This document shows, piece after piece, positions 42,558 through 51,920 of a stretch of DNA of 64,000 nucleotides. Where the stretch lies: contig NZ_BMQP01000037.1 of the NCBI RefSeq assembly GCF_014648175.1, forward strand, positions 16,694 to 80,693, given 5' to 3'. The notes below the pieces were generated by a model that was given only the letters and a program-made list of their open reading frames with translations, made no database searches and was not told the DNA's origin. Both the position numbers and the translations under genes were made by a program. Numbering within the stretch: the stretch's first letter is position 1; each line of letters starts with the position of its first letter. The DNA comes from Planobispora rosea. Its GTDB lineage: Bacteria > Actinomycetota > Actinomycetes > Streptosporangiales > Streptosporangiaceae.

Positions 42558-44894
42558 TCAGGGGTGGAGCTCCGCGGCGGTGGCGACGAGCCGGTCCACC
42601 ACCTCGGGGGTCAGGCCGATGCCGAAGGTGCTGAACTTGATCAGCGGGAAGCCGAGGGCCATGCCGAGCAACGCCGGATCGACCCGGTCGAGGGCGGCCA
42701 CGGCGGGCGAGTCGCCGAGGACCTTGCGCAGCGCCGGGGAACCGGCCGGGTGGGCGAGCCACTCGCCCAGGGTGGACATCCCGGTCAGCGGGGCCAGGTA
42801 GCCGTCGCCCGGGGTGGTCAGCCCGGCGCGCAGGCGGATGTCGCGTGAGGAGGCCCCGACCTCGACGGTGAAGGAGCCGGGGTCGATCCTCCAGTCCTTC
42901 CGGGAGACCGACCACTGCGCGATGTCCCGCCCGGCGAGGGTGAAACGGACCCGCTCCGCGGCGCCCGGCTCCAGCCCCACCTTGGCGAAGCCGCGCAGCT
43001 CGTGCCGGGGGCGGGACGGCCGCTCCTCCTCGAAGGCCACATACAGCTGGACGACCTCGTGCGCGAAGCGCTCGCCGGTGTTGGTGACGGTGACCTCGAC
43101 GCTCCACTCGTTGGCCCCGGTCTCCCGGGCGTCGAGATCGGAGTACTCGAACCGCGAGTAGGTCAGGCCGTGGCCGAAGGGGTAGGCGACGCCGGTGCCG
43201 AGCGTGTCGTGGTGGCGGTAGCCGACGTAGCGGCCCTCGCCGTACACGACGTGGCCGTCGGCGCCGGGGAAGTGCAGGTGGGAGGGGACGTCGGCGAGGC
43301 GGTTCGGGATCGTCTCGGTGAGCCGGCCCGACGGGCTGTGCGCGCCGAACAGCAGGTCGGCCAGGGCGGACCCGCCCGCCTGGCCGAGCAGCCAGCCCTC
43401 CAGGATCGCCGAGGCCGCGTCCTGCCACTCGGCGACCGACACGACCGACCCGTTGGACAGGACGACGACCACCCGCGGGCAGACTTCGGCCACCCTGTGC
43501 AGCAGGGCGACCTGGACGGCGGGCAGGTCGATGGTGGTGCGGTCGTACCCTTCCGACTCCGCGGCGTCCGGCAGGCCCAGGAACAGCAGCGCCACGTCGG
43601 CCTCCGCCGCCGCGGCCACCGCCTCCCGTTCGAGCTCGGCGTCGGGCGCACCGTCCAGGCGGTAGCCCGCGGCGAAGGTCAGGGTGGTGGCCTGTTCACG
43701 GGCCTGCTCACCGGTCCGCCCGGCGACCTGCCCGCCTGCCCGCCCGGCGGCGGAGACCAGGGCGTCCCAGGCGTTGTCCAGGCGGGTGGGCACCACATGG
43801 GAGCTGCCGCCGCCCTGGTAGCGCGGGGTGCGGGCGAGCTCTCCCAGGACGGCGACGCGCCGGTGCGCGGCCGGGTCCAGGGGCAGGACGGGGCCCTCAC
43901 CCCGCACGTCGTCGTTCTTCAGCAGGACCGCCGAGGCGCGGGCCGCCTCGCGGGCGAGTTCGTGGTGGGCGTCGGCGTCCCAGCCGTCGAAGCGCTGCCG
44001 GTCCTCCAGCCGCCGGGCGAGTGCGAGCAGGCGCCCTGCCGCCCGGTCCAGGACCTCCTCGGGCAGGCGTCCGGAGCGCACCGCCTCGACGATCTCCCCG
44101 TCGGTCCCGGTGGGAGGCATCTCCAGGTCGAGGCCCGCCTCCAGCGCCGCCACCCGGTCGTTGACCGCGCCCCAGTCCGACATCACCAGCCCGTCGAAAC
44201 CCCACTCCCCGCGCAGCACGTCGGTCAGGAGCCAGCGGTTCTGGCTGGCGTAGACGCCGTTGATCCTGTTGTAGGAGCACATGACCGTGTACGGCCTCGC
44301 CTCGCGCACGATCCGCTCGAAGGCCGGCAGGTATATCTCGCGCAGCGTCTGCTCGTCGACGTCCGCGCTGACCCGCATGCGGTCGGTCTCCTGGTTGTTG
44401 GCCGCGAAGTGCTTCACGCACGCCCCGACGCCGAGGGACTGGATGCCGGTGACGACGGCCGCGCCCAGCACCCCGGTCAGGTGGGGGTCCTCGGAGAAGT
44501 ACTCGAAGTTGCGGCCGCACAGCGGCGAGCGCTTGATGTTGACCCCGGGGCCGAGCACGACGTCGACCCCGAGCGCGGACGCCTCGCGGGCCAGGGCCGT
44601 GCCCACCCGGCGGGCGAGCTCCGGATCCCAGGAGGAGCCGAGGGCGACGGCGGGCGGGAAGCAGGTCGCCGGGAGGCTGTTGTGGATGCCGAGGGCGTCG
44701 CCCGTGCTCTCGGGCTGGCGGCGGATCCCGTGCGGGCCGTCGGACAGGGTGAGGGCGCGCACCGTACCCGGGACGGCCGTGGTGTTCCAGGTGGTGCTCC
44801 CGGAGGTGAGCGAGGCCTTCTCCGTCAGGCTGAGCCCGGAGGTCTCCTCCGGGGCGGGGCGGGGGGCCGATGCCTCACGGCCGTTCTGCGTCAT
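42558..44894 (-). CDS. GH3 beta-glucosidase, intracellular
   Basis: 778 aa. The N-terminal TIM barrel has LTLSDGPHGIR, KHFAANNQETDR (substrate Lys/His) and nucleophile Asp240 (VMSDWGAV). The alpha/beta sandwich follows, and a fibronectin-III-like domain lies at the C-terminus (EWSVEVTVTNTGERFAHEVVQLYV). There is no signal peptide. The domain order (barrel, sandwich, FnIII) is that of broad beta-glucosidases or xylosidases. It follows the TetR gene on the same strand after 80 bp containing a GCTCGT hexamer repeat, so TetR-GH3 are probably one operon. Confidence 0.93.
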   Translation of the reverse strand: MTQNGREASAPRPAPEETSGLSLTEKASLTSGSTTWNTTAVPGTVRALTLSDGPHGIRRQPESTGDALGIHNSLPATCFPPAVALGSSWDPELARRVGTALAREASALGVDVVLGPGVNIKRSPLCGRNFEYFSEDPHLTGVLGAAVVTGIQSLGVGACVKHFAANNQETDRMRVSADVDEQTLREIYLPAFERIVREARPYTVMCSYNRINGVYASQNRWLLTDVLRGEWGFDGLVMSDWGAVNDRVAALEAGLDLEMPPTGTDGEIVEAVRSGRLPEEVLDRAAGRLLALARRLEDRQRFDGWDADAHHELAREAARASAVLLKNDDVRGEGPVLPLDPAAHRRVAVLGELARTPRYQGGGSSHVVPTRLDNAWDALVSAAGRAGGQVAGRTGEQAREQATTLTFAAGYRLDGAPDAELEREAVAAAAEADVALLFLGLPDAAESEGYDRTTIDLPAVQVALLHRVAEVCPRVVVVLSNGSVVSVAEWQDAASAILEGWLLGQAGGSALADLLFGAHSPSGRLTETIPNRLADVPSHLHFPGADGHVVYGEGRYVGYRHHDTLGTGVAYPFGHGLTYSRFEYSDLDARETGANEWSVEVTVTNTGERFAHEVVQLYVAFEEERPSRPRHELRGFAKVGLEPGAAERVRFTLAGRDIAQWSVSRKDWRIDPGSFTVEVGASSRDIRLRAGLTTPGDGYLAPLTGMSTLGEWLAHPAGSPALRKVLGDSPAVAALDRVDPALLGMALGFPLIKFSTFGIGLTPEVVDRLVATAAELHP

Positions 44895-44974
44895 GCGATC
44901 CCTCGTGCTCGTGCTCGTGCTCGTGTTCGTGGTCGTCGGGGGTCGTCAGGGTCGTCGGAGTCGCCGGGGGGGCG

Positions 44975-45604
44975 TCAGGGGTGGTGGGGCGGGTCCGGTT
45001 CGGCGTGTGCGGGCGGTACGTCCAGGCCCAGCTGGGAGAGGAAGGCGACGACCGACGCGCGCATGTCGACCGCCTCCGGTTCGAGCAGCCACTGGGTCTG
45101 CAGGCCGTCGATCAGCGCGATGAGCTGCTGGGAGACGGCGTCGGGGTCGTGGGGGAGCGGGGGTGAGGCGCGGTTGAACAGTTCGGACAGCAGCCGCGCG
45201 CCCTGCCTGCGCAGCCGCTGGTACCGCTCGACGAAGTACTGGTGCGCGGGGTGGTCCGGGTCGGCGGCCTCGCCGGAGATCTTCACGTAGAGGCCGACCA
45301 GTCCGGGGGTGCGCATGTTCCGCGTGACCTGGTCGACGACGCGGCCCAGCAGGTCGCCGGGGTCGGGGCGGGACATGACCTTGGCGTCGATCTCGTCGCG
45401 GCGGCTGAGCACCTCGATGAGCAGGCTGTCCTTGCCGGGGAAGTGGTGGAGCAACCCGGCGTGCGTCAACCCCGCGTGCGCGGCGATGTCGCGCAGGGAG
45501 ACGGCGTGGAAGCCGGAGCGGGAGAAGAGCTCCATGGCGGAGTCGAGGATGCGCGAACGGGTGCGCTCGCCCTTGCGCCCTTGGCGGGGAATCGCTTCGG
45601 TCAC
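44975..45604 (-). CDS. TetR-family repressor of the oligosaccharide locus
   Basis: 209 aa from the GTG at 45604 (GCAGAAAGG upstream); a longer start at 45640 is possible. The HTH is ERTRSRILDSAMELFSRSGFHAVSLRDIAAHAGLTHAGLLHHFPGK cut into two helices, standard for TetR. The C-terminal domain (LVGLYVKISGEAADPDHPAH, QQLIALIDGLQTQWLLEPE) is the ligand-binding part. It is divergent from the ABC importer operon, with the CTACCACGTGGTTAG operator between. TetR control of a glycoside locus is unusual in actinomycetes, where LacI, ROK and GntR regulators are the norm. Confidence 0.9.
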   Translation of the reverse strand: MTEAIPRQGRKGERTRSRILDSAMELFSRSGFHAVSLRDIAAHAGLTHAGLLHHFPGKDSLLIEVLSRRDEIDAKVMSRPDPGDLLGRVVDQVTRNMRTPGLVGLYVKISGEAADPDHPAHQYFVERYQRLRRQGARLLSELFNRASPPLPHDPDAVSQQLIALIDGLQTQWLLEPEAVDMRASVVAFLSQLGLDVPPAHAEPDPPHHP

Positions 45605-45710
45605 CGACCGGCCTTTCTGCGGTCCAGGGGATGTCCGCACGGCACGTGGGGTGCTGATCCGTGCCGCGGTACCGCGAGACTAGCCCGGCCCCGGGCGGCT
45701 CACATTAAAC

Positions 45711-45725
45711 CTACCACGTGGTTAG
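45711..45725. promoter_or_regulatory. CTACCA-type operator between TetR and ABC genes (site B)
   Basis: CTACCACGTGGTTAG flanked by TAAAC and TTTTAC. It lies 71 bp upstream of the binding-protein start and overlaps where a -35 should be, given a possible -10 TATGCT at 45735-45740. Confidence 0.75.
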
Positions 45726-45795
45726 TTTTACGGGTATGCTCGCCGCACATCCGGCCGAGACAGCCGTCCCCCCGCCTTGAGACGGAGTGAGCTCC

Positions 45796-47334
45796 ATGAA
45801 GAAATCCGCCAGGGTCGCCATCGCCGCGCTCGCCTTCCTCGCCGCGCCGCTGGCGCTCGCAGGCTGCTCGGACGCCGGCGGCGGCACGCCGGAGAACGAG
45901 CCCAAGGCCCTGAGCCTTGCGACGATGACGCTCCCGCAGAGCCTCGACCCGAAGGACGCCACCGGCAGCGCGCTCCCGTTCTTCCAGGCCGTCTACGACA
46001 CCCTGATCAAACGCGAGCCGGACGGTTCCTACAGCCCGATGCTCGCCACGGAGTGGAAGTACAACGACGACCTCACCGAGCTGGCGCTCACGCTGCGCGG
46101 CGGCGTGAAGTTCGACGACGGCACGCCGTTCGACGCCGAGGCCGTCAAGGCGAACATGGAGCGTTTCCGCAAGGGCGGCGGCGCCCAGGCCAAGACGCTC
46201 AACGACGTCAAGACGATCAAGGTGGTCGACGCCACGCACGTGACGCTGGAGCTGTCGAAGCCCAACCCCGCGATGCTGTTCTACCTGAGCGACGCGGCCG
46301 GTCTCATGGCCAACCCCGCCGACTTCGCCAAGGGCGACGCGCTGAAGACCAAGCCCAGCGGGACCGGTCCCTACGACCTGGACCAGAACCTGACGTTCAT
46401 CGGGACCAGGTGGACCTTCACCCGGGCCCCCGGCTACTGGGGGACCAGGCTCCCCTACGACACGATCACGATCAACTTCTTCGACAACGAGACGGCGATC
46501 GTGAACGGCCTCAAGACCGGGCAGGTCAACGCCGCCCTGATCCAGGACGCCGACCAGCAGATCAGCGCCGAGAGCGACCCGAAGATCAAGGCCGTCAAGC
46601 AGGAGTTCGACTTCCAGGGCCTGGTCCTGTTCGACCGGGGCGGCGTGGTCACCCCGCAGATGCGCGACCCGCGGGTGCGCCAGGCGCTGAACTACGCGAT
46701 CGACCGCAAGACGATGCTGGAGAAGATCCGCCAGAGCCGGGGCGAGCTCACCAACCAGGTCTTCGGCAAGAGCACCGCGGCCTACAAGCCGGAGCTCGAC
46801 TCCTACTACTCCTACGACCCGGTCAAGGCGCGGGAACTGCTCAAGGAGGCCGGGCACGCCGACGGCTTCACCCTCAAGCTGCCCCGCATCGCCGCGATCG
46901 TCTCCGACGCGCTCGCCGCCTCGCTCCAGGCCGACCTCGGCGCCGTCGGCGTCAAGCTCGTCTGGGAGGACGTCGACGCGGGCAGCGCGATCAAGCGCAT
47001 CTTCACCGACCGCGCCTTCTCCGGCCTGGTCATGAACATCGGCCAGTCCTCGACCGACTGGGTCGTGGTGGGCGAGCTGGTCCTGCCCGGGGCGTTCAAC
47101 ATGTTCGGCTACACCGACGACACGGTGAAGAAGCTGCTGCCCGAGATCCAGGGAAGGGACGCCGAGGAGGCCAAGGCCGAGCTGCAGGCGCTCAACGAGC
47201 ACCTCGTCAAGGACGGCTGGTTCGTGCCCTTCTACCGGATGACGTACCTGCACGTCTCGGACGGCAGCGTGACGATCACGCCGCAGGACGGCATGGCGGT
47301 GCCGTCCATCTACAACTACGCGCCCGCCGAGTAG
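45796..47334 (+). CDS. Family 5 (Dpp/Opp-type) ABC substrate-binding lipoprotein
   Basis: 512 aa from the ATG at 45796 (GGAG eight bases upstream). Lipobox LALAGC gives Cys24. The fold is SBP family 5: TLPQSLDPKDATGSALPFFQAVYDTLI, MLATEWKYNDDLTELALTLRGGVKFDDGTPFDAE, RDPRVRQALNYAIDRKTM. The family is best known for peptides and nickel, but several members bind oligosaccharides. Its position among GH1, GH3 and GH20 genes with a shared operator argues for a beta-linked oligosaccharide. It is the first gene of a four-gene importer operon. Confidence 0.92.
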   Translation: MKKSARVAIAALAFLAAPLALAGCSDAGGGTPENEPKALSLATMTLPQSLDPKDATGSALPFFQAVYDTLIKREPDGSYSPMLATEWKYNDDLTELALTLRGGVKFDDGTPFDAEAVKANMERFRKGGGAQAKTLNDVKTIKVVDATHVTLELSKPNPAMLFYLSDAAGLMANPADFAKGDALKTKPSGTGPYDLDQNLTFIGTRWTFTRAPGYWGTRLPYDTITINFFDNETAIVNGLKTGQVNAALIQDADQQISAESDPKIKAVKQEFDFQGLVLFDRGGVVTPQMRDPRVRQALNYAIDRKTMLEKIRQSRGELTNQVFGKSTAAYKPELDSYYSYDPVKARELLKEAGHADGFTLKLPRIAAIVSDALAASLQADLGAVGVKLVWEDVDAGSAIKRIFTDRAFSGLVMNIGQSSTDWVVVGELVLPGAFNMFGYTDDTVKKLLPEIQGRDAEEAKAELQALNEHLVKDGWFVPFYRMTYLHVSDGSVTITPQDGMAVPSIYNYAPAE

Positions 47335-47361
47335 CGCCCCGGTCCCACGCAGAACCCGCGC

Positions 47362-47385
47362 CCGGGGCGGGCGTACCCGCCCCGG
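47362..47385 (+). terminator. Intercistronic hairpin after binding-protein gene
   Basis: CCGGGGCGGG pairs perfectly with CCCGCCCCGG around CGTA. As in the alpha-glucoside operon, it probably tunes permease expression relative to the binding protein. Confidence 0.55.
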
Positions 47386-47415
47386 ACGCGGCCCGACAAC
47401 GGATGCCGAGTTCTC

Positions 47416-48357
47416 ATGCTGAGCTTCATCGCGCGCAGGACCGCGGCGGGGGCGGTGCTCCTGTTCGTGATCTCCCTCCTCTCCTACCTGCTCCTGTCGA
47501 TCCCCGACGTGGACGTGGGGCGTCAGCTCCTCGGGCAGGGGGCCAGCCAGGATCTCGTCGACGCCAGGAACGCCGCCCTCGGCCTGGACCGCCCCGTCCT
47601 CGCGCAGTACCTCGACTGGCTGGCCCACGCCGTCCGGGGTGACTTCGGGACCTCCTGGTTCAGCGGCGAGAACGTGACGCGGGCGATCGCGAACCGGCTG
47701 CCCGTCACGCTCAGCCTGATGGTCGGCGTCACCCTCGTCACGGCCGTGCTCTCGTTCCTGCTCGGGGTGTGGGCCGGGGTCCGCCGCGGCGCGATCGACC
47801 GGTTCGTGCAGGTCTTCGCCGTCGTGGGCTACGCCCTGCCCGGCTTCCTGGTCACCCTGGTCATCGTCCTGGTCTTCGCGGTTCACCTGCGCTGGTTCCC
47901 CGCCATCGGGTACGTCGGCCTCACCGAGTCCTTCACCGGCTGGTTGTCCACCGTGACGCTGCCCGTCGCCGCCCTGTCCATCGGATCCGTCGCCGGCGTC
48001 TCGCAGCAGGTCCGGGGATCGGTGATCGACGTCATGCGCCAGGACTACGTGCGCACCCTGCGCGCGCGGGGACTGCCGCCCTGGCGGATCGTCTTCCGGC
48101 ACGTCCTGCGCAACGCCTCGGCGCCCGCCCTCGCGGTGCTCGGCATGCAGTTCGTCAGCATGCTCGGCGGCGCCGTACTGGTGGAGCAGATCTTCGGGCT
48201 CCCCGGCATCGGGAGCATGACCGTCAACTACACCACCCGCGGCGACATCCCCGTGATCATGGCGCTGGTCATGTTCTCCGTGATCGGAGTGATCGTGATC
48301 AATCTCATCGTCGACATCCTGATCGGATGGCTGAACCCGAAGGCGAGGATCGCATGA
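47416..48357 (+). CDS. Dpp-type ABC permease (DppB-like)
   Basis: 313 aa, six TM segments. The N-terminal FIARRTAAGAVLLFVISLLSYLLL and the conserved region DYVRTLRARGLPPWRIVFRHVLRNA are typical of DppB/OppB, as is the end IIDILIGWLNPKARIA (here IVDILIGWLNPKARIA). The stop overlaps the next ATG (ATGA), giving translational coupling with the permease-ATPase fusion. Confidence 0.93.
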   Translation: MLSFIARRTAAGAVLLFVISLLSYLLLSIPDVDVGRQLLGQGASQDLVDARNAALGLDRPVLAQYLDWLAHAVRGDFGTSWFSGENVTRAIANRLPVTLSLMVGVTLVTAVLSFLLGVWAGVRRGAIDRFVQVFAVVGYALPGFLVTLVIVLVFAVHLRWFPAIGYVGLTESFTGWLSTVTLPVAALSIGSVAGVSQQVRGSVIDVMRQDYVRTLRARGLPPWRIVFRHVLRNASAPALAVLGMQFVSMLGGAVLVEQIFGLPGIGSMTVNYTTRGDIPVIMALVMFSVIGVIVINLIVDILIGWLNPKARIA

Positions 48358-50177
48358 GTGAGCGGACCGGCACCGTCCGGCGGCTGCTCCGGCACCCGCT
48401 GGGGCTGGTCTCCGCCGTCGTCCTGGCCGCCATCGTGCTGGCGGTGCTGCTCGCGCCGGTGCTCAGCCCGCAGGATCCGAACGCGTCGAGCCTGCGCGAC
48501 GCGTTCGGCGGCCCGTCCGCCGGTCACCCGCTCGGCTTCGACTCCGCCGGCCGGGACATCCTGACCCGCCTGCTGTACGGCGGGCGGAACACCCTGGGCG
48601 GCGCGGTGATCGCCCTCGCGGTCGCCCTGCTCCTGGGCGTGCCCAGCGGCCTGCTGGCCGGTTACTACGGCGGCTGGTTCGACTCCGCGGCGAACTGGGT
48701 CGTCAACCTGGTCATGGCCCTGCCGGCCATGGTCGTGCTCCTGGCCTCGCGCGCCATCCTCGGCTCCACCGTGTGGGTCCTCATGGTGGTGCTCGGGTTC
48801 CTCGTGGCGCCGGCCTTCTTCCGGCTGGTGCGCGGCATCGTCGCGAGTGTGCGCAACGAGCTCTACGTCGACGCCGCCAAGGTGTCGGGGCTGCGCGACC
48901 CCCGGATCGTGGCCCGGCACGTGCTCCTCGTGGTCCGCGCGCCCATCATCATCCAGGTGGCGCTCGTCTCCGGGATCGCCATCGGCCTCCAGGCGGGCCT
49001 GGAGTTCCTCGGCGTCGGCAGCGGCGACACCCCGACGTGGGGCGCGATGCTCAACGAGGCGTTCAAGAACATCCAGCGTGCCCCGTCGCTGATGCTCTGG
49101 CCCGGCCTCGCGCTGGGCCTGACCAGCGGCGCGCTGGTCCTGCTCGCCGCCGCCCTGCGCGACGCCCTGGAGGACCGGGGGACGGCGCCCGCGGGCAGGC
49201 GGAGCCGCCGCCGGGCCCGTACCGCCGCACCCGCCGCACCCGCCGCACCCGCCGCACCCGCCGCCCCGCGGAGCGCGGACGCCGGGACTCCCCGGACCGG
49301 GACCCCGCGGAGCGCGGACGGGACCTCGCCGGAGGCGGGTGAGCGCGCCGAGCTGCTGTCCGTGCGCGACCTGGCCGTCTCCTACGTCCTGCCCGGCGGC
49401 GGGACGCGCGAGGTGGTCCACGGCGTGGATCTCGACGTACGGGCCGGAGAGATCGTCGGTCTGGTCGGCGAGTCGGGGTCGGGCAAGACCCAGACCGCCT
49501 TCTCGATCCTCGGCATCCTCCCCGAGGGAGGGCGGGTCTGCCGGGGGAGCGTCACGGTCGGGGGCGAGGAGATCGTCGGGATGCCCGAGCGCAGGCACCG
49601 CGCGCTGCGGGGGGACGTCGTCGCCTACGTCCCCCAGGAGCCGATGAGCAACCTCGATCCGGCGTTCACCGTCGGCAGCCAGCTCGTGGAGCCCATGCGC
49701 CACAAGCTCCGGATCTCCAGGGCGGAGGCCGTACGGCGCGCGCTCGACCTGCTGGACCAGGTGGAGATCGCCGACCCGCGGCGGGTCTTCGGCTCCTACC
49801 CCCACGAGATCTCCGGCGGCATGGCGCAGCGCGTCCTGATCGCGGGCGCCATGTCCTGCGACCCCCGGCTCCTCGTCGCGGACGAGCCCACCACGGCGCT
49901 CGACGTCGTGGTCCAGGCGGAGGTGCTCGGCCTGCTGCGCCGGCTGCAGAAGGAGCGCGGCCTCGGGGTCCTGCTCGTCACCCACAACCTCGGCGTGGTC
50001 GCGGACCTGTGCGACCGCGTGGCGGTGATGCGGGAGGGCCGGATCGTCGAGACCGGGACGGCGGAGCAGGTCCTGCACGCCCCCCGGCACCCCTACACCC
50101 AGAAGCTGCTCGGCGCCGTGCTGGACGGCGTCCCGGCCCGCGGGCCCTGGCAGCCGTCGAACGCGGAGGTCGTGTGA
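48354..50177 (+). CDS. Dpp-type permease-ATPase fusion (DppC-DppD)
   Basis: 607 aa. Residues 1-~275 are a DppC-like permease (HPLGLVSAVVLAAIVLAVLLAPVLSP, GHPLGFDSAGRDILTRLLYGGRNTL, DAAKVSGLRDPRIVARHVLL). Residues ~276-328 form a linker with an AAPAAPAAPAAP repeat. From ~330 it is a DppD ATPase with Walker A GESGSGKT at ~372-379, Q-loop YVPQEPMSNLDPAF, signature ISGGMAQRVLIAGA and Walker B LLVADEPTTALD. Such fusions occur in actinobacteria and fix the stoichiometry of one permease and one ATPase per chain. It overlaps both neighbours by a few bases. Confidence 0.93.
   Translation: MSERTGTVRRLLRHPLGLVSAVVLAAIVLAVLLAPVLSPQDPNASSLRDAFGGPSAGHPLGFDSAGRDILTRLLYGGRNTLGGAVIALAVALLLGVPSGLLAGYYGGWFDSAANWVVNLVMALPAMVVLLASRAILGSTVWVLMVVLGFLVAPAFFRLVRGIVASVRNELYVDAAKVSGLRDPRIVARHVLLVVRAPIIIQVALVSGIAIGLQAGLEFLGVGSGDTPTWGAMLNEAFKNIQRAPSLMLWPGLALGLTSGALVLLAAALRDALEDRGTAPAGRRSRRRARTAAPAAPAAPAAPAAPRSADAGTPRTGTPRSADGTSPEAGERAELLSVRDLAVSYVLPGGGTREVVHGVDLDVRAGEIVGLVGESGSGKTQTAFSILGILPEGGRVCRGSVTVGGEEIVGMPERRHRALRGDVVAYVPQEPMSNLDPAFTVGSQLVEPMRHKLRISRAEAVRRALDLLDQVEIADPRRVFGSYPHEISGGMAQRVLIAGAMSCDPRLLVADEPTTALDVVVQAEVLGLLRRLQKERGLGVLLVTHNLGVVADLCDRVAVMREGRIVETGTAEQVLHAPRHPYTQKLLGAVLDGVPARGPWQPSNAEVV
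49222..49263 (+). repeat. 9-bp in-frame tandem repeat in fusion linker
   Basis: CCGCCGCAC units, about 4.6 copies, encoding AAP repeats between the permease and ATPase domains. Confidence 0.8.
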
Positions 50178-51091
50178 TGCCGGGCAGCATGTCCGCCGAC
50201 AGGACTGCCGGCACGCCTGCGGGCATGTCCGCCGGTGCCCTGCTGACGGTCGAGGACCTGCGGGTCTCCTTCCCCGGCAAGGGCTGGCGCGCCCCGCGGG
50301 TCGAGGTCCTGAAGGGGGTGTCGCTGGACGTCCGGCCCGGCGAGACCCTGGGCCTGGTCGGGGAGTCGGGCTCGGGCAAGACCACGATCGGCCGGGCGAT
50401 CCTGGGACTCGTCCCGGTCCACTCCGGGGCGATCACGTTCGCCGGGGAGCGCATCGACCGCGCCACCGGCCGGCGCCGGCGCGAGCTGAGCCGCGACATC
50501 CAGGTCGTCTTCCAGGACCCGTACACCTCGCTGAACCCGTCGCTGACCATCGGGGACACGCTGTCGGAGCCGCTGCTCGGGCAGGGGTACGGCGCCCGCG
50601 AGGCCCGCGCCCGCGTCGCCCGGCTCCTGGAGCGGGTGGAACTGCCCGCCGACGCCGCCCACCGGCTCCCCAGGGAGTTCTCCGGCGGGCAGCGCCAGCG
50701 CGTGGCCATCGCCCGCGCCCTGGCGATCGACCCGAGGCTGATCGTGTGCGACGAACCGGTCTCGGCCCTCGACCTGACCACCCAGAAGACGGTCCTCGAC
50801 CTGCTCCTGGAGATCCAGGAGCAGACGGGGGTCTCCTACCTGTTCGTCTCCCACGACCTGTCGGTGATCCGGTTCATGAGCCACCGGGTGGCGGTCATCC
50901 GGCACGGCGAGATCGTGGAGCTGGGCGAGGCGGCCGAGGTGACGGCCGGGCCGCGGCACCCCTACACCCGGGCGCTCCTGCTGTCCGCCCCGGTGGCGGA
51001 CGTGAACGGGCAGCGGGAGCGCCGCGAGGCGTTCGAACGGGAGTTCCGCGCCCGGGAGGCGGGGACGGGGATGGGGGAGACGGTCAGCTGA
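50177..51091 (+). CDS. Dpp-type ABC ATPase (DppF-like)
   Basis: 304 aa, start ATG overlapping the previous TGA, GGAGGTCGTG upstream. Walker A is GESGSGKTT (62-70), Q-loop VVFQDPYTSLNP, signature FSGGQRQRVAIARALAIDP, Walker B LIVCDEPVSALD and H-loop LFVSHDLSV. The C-terminal GPRHPYTRALLLSAPV is the OppF/DppF extension. It pairs with the ATPase half of the preceding fusion. The last 8 bp overlap the convergent NmrA-type gene. Confidence 0.94.
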   Translation: MPGSMSADRTAGTPAGMSAGALLTVEDLRVSFPGKGWRAPRVEVLKGVSLDVRPGETLGLVGESGSGKTTIGRAILGLVPVHSGAITFAGERIDRATGRRRRELSRDIQVVFQDPYTSLNPSLTIGDTLSEPLLGQGYGAREARARVARLLERVELPADAAHRLPREFSGGQRQRVAIARALAIDPRLIVCDEPVSALDLTTQKTVLDLLLEIQEQTGVSYLFVSHDLSVIRFMSHRVAVIRHGEIVELGEAAEVTAGPRHPYTRALLLSAPVADVNGQRERREAFEREFRAREAGTGMGETVS

Positions 51092-51920
51092 ACGCCGCGG
51101 CGTTCTCCGCCGCCCATTCGGAGAACGTCCGGGCCGGGCGGCCCGTGAGGCGGGGGACGACGCAGGCCCACTCCTCGTCGACCGGGGCGGGGTCGCGGGC
51201 CGACGCCGCCCACATCCCGAACAGCCAGTCCACCACCTCGGCCGGGTACCCGTCCCGGATCCACTGCTCCCGGGCCGCCACCGGATCCTGCTCCTCGAAG
51301 CGCACCCGTTCTCCGATCGCCCGGCCGATGGCCTCGACCTGCTCGACGACGGTGAGCGCCTCCGGCCCGGCGAACGTGTAGGTGCGGCCCTCATGGCCGT
51401 CGCCGAGGAGCGCCGCGGCGGCGACGGCGGCGACGTCGGCCTCGTGCGTGGGCTGGGTCACCGCCCCGCCGTGGGGGCGGCGCACGGTCCGTTCGGCGCG
51501 GATCGACGGCGCCCAGTCCAGCCAGTTGGCGGCGAACTCCCCCGGCCGGACATGGGTCCAGTCCAGGCCGGACGCCTCCACGGCCCGTTCGACCACGCGG
51601 TAGCCGTCCTCGAACGTCTCGTCGTCGGCTCCGGCGCCCGACAGGTCGACGATCCTCCGCACCCCGGACTCGGCGGCCAGCGCGACCACCTCGGCGGCCG
51701 TCCGCGCCACGGGGAACAGGTAGAGCCGCTCCACGCCCGCCAGCGCCGCCCGCAGCGACTCCGGGTGCTCCAGGTCCCCCTCGTACACCTCGACCTCGCC
51801 GGGCAGGCGGGCGGCGGCCGGTCGGCGGGTCAGGGCGCGCACCCGCCGGCCGGCCCGCAGCAGCTCCCCGACGACGCCTCTGCCCACGACGCCGGTCGCC
51901 CCGGTCACCAGGATGGTCAC
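51084..51920 (-). CDS. NmrA-like NAD(P)-binding protein (copy 1)
   Basis: 278 aa, start GTG with GGGAGGCGGC. The Rossmann motif VTGATGVVGRGVV is at the N-terminus; VRALTRRPAAARLPGEVEVYEGDLEHPESL and WTHVRPGEFAANWLDWAPSIRAE are typical of the NmrA/azoreductase-like atypical SDR group. These act as NADPH sensors or quinone reductases. It is the second gene of a tandem paralogous pair, overlapping the first by 4 bp (GTGA). No CTACCA operator precedes the pair, so membership of the sugar regulon is not supported. Confidence 0.87.
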   Translation of the reverse strand: MTILVTGATGVVGRGVVGELLRAGRRVRALTRRPAAARLPGEVEVYEGDLEHPESLRAALAGVERLYLFPVARTAAEVVALAAESGVRRIVDLSGAGADDETFEDGYRVVERAVEASGLDWTHVRPGEFAANWLDWAPSIRAERTVRRPHGGAVTQPTHEADVAAVAAAALLGDGHEGRTYTFAGPEALTVVEQVEAIGRAIGERVRFEEQDPVAAREQWIRDGYPAEVVDWLFGMWAASARDPAPVDEEWACVVPRLTGRPARTFSEWAAENAAAFS

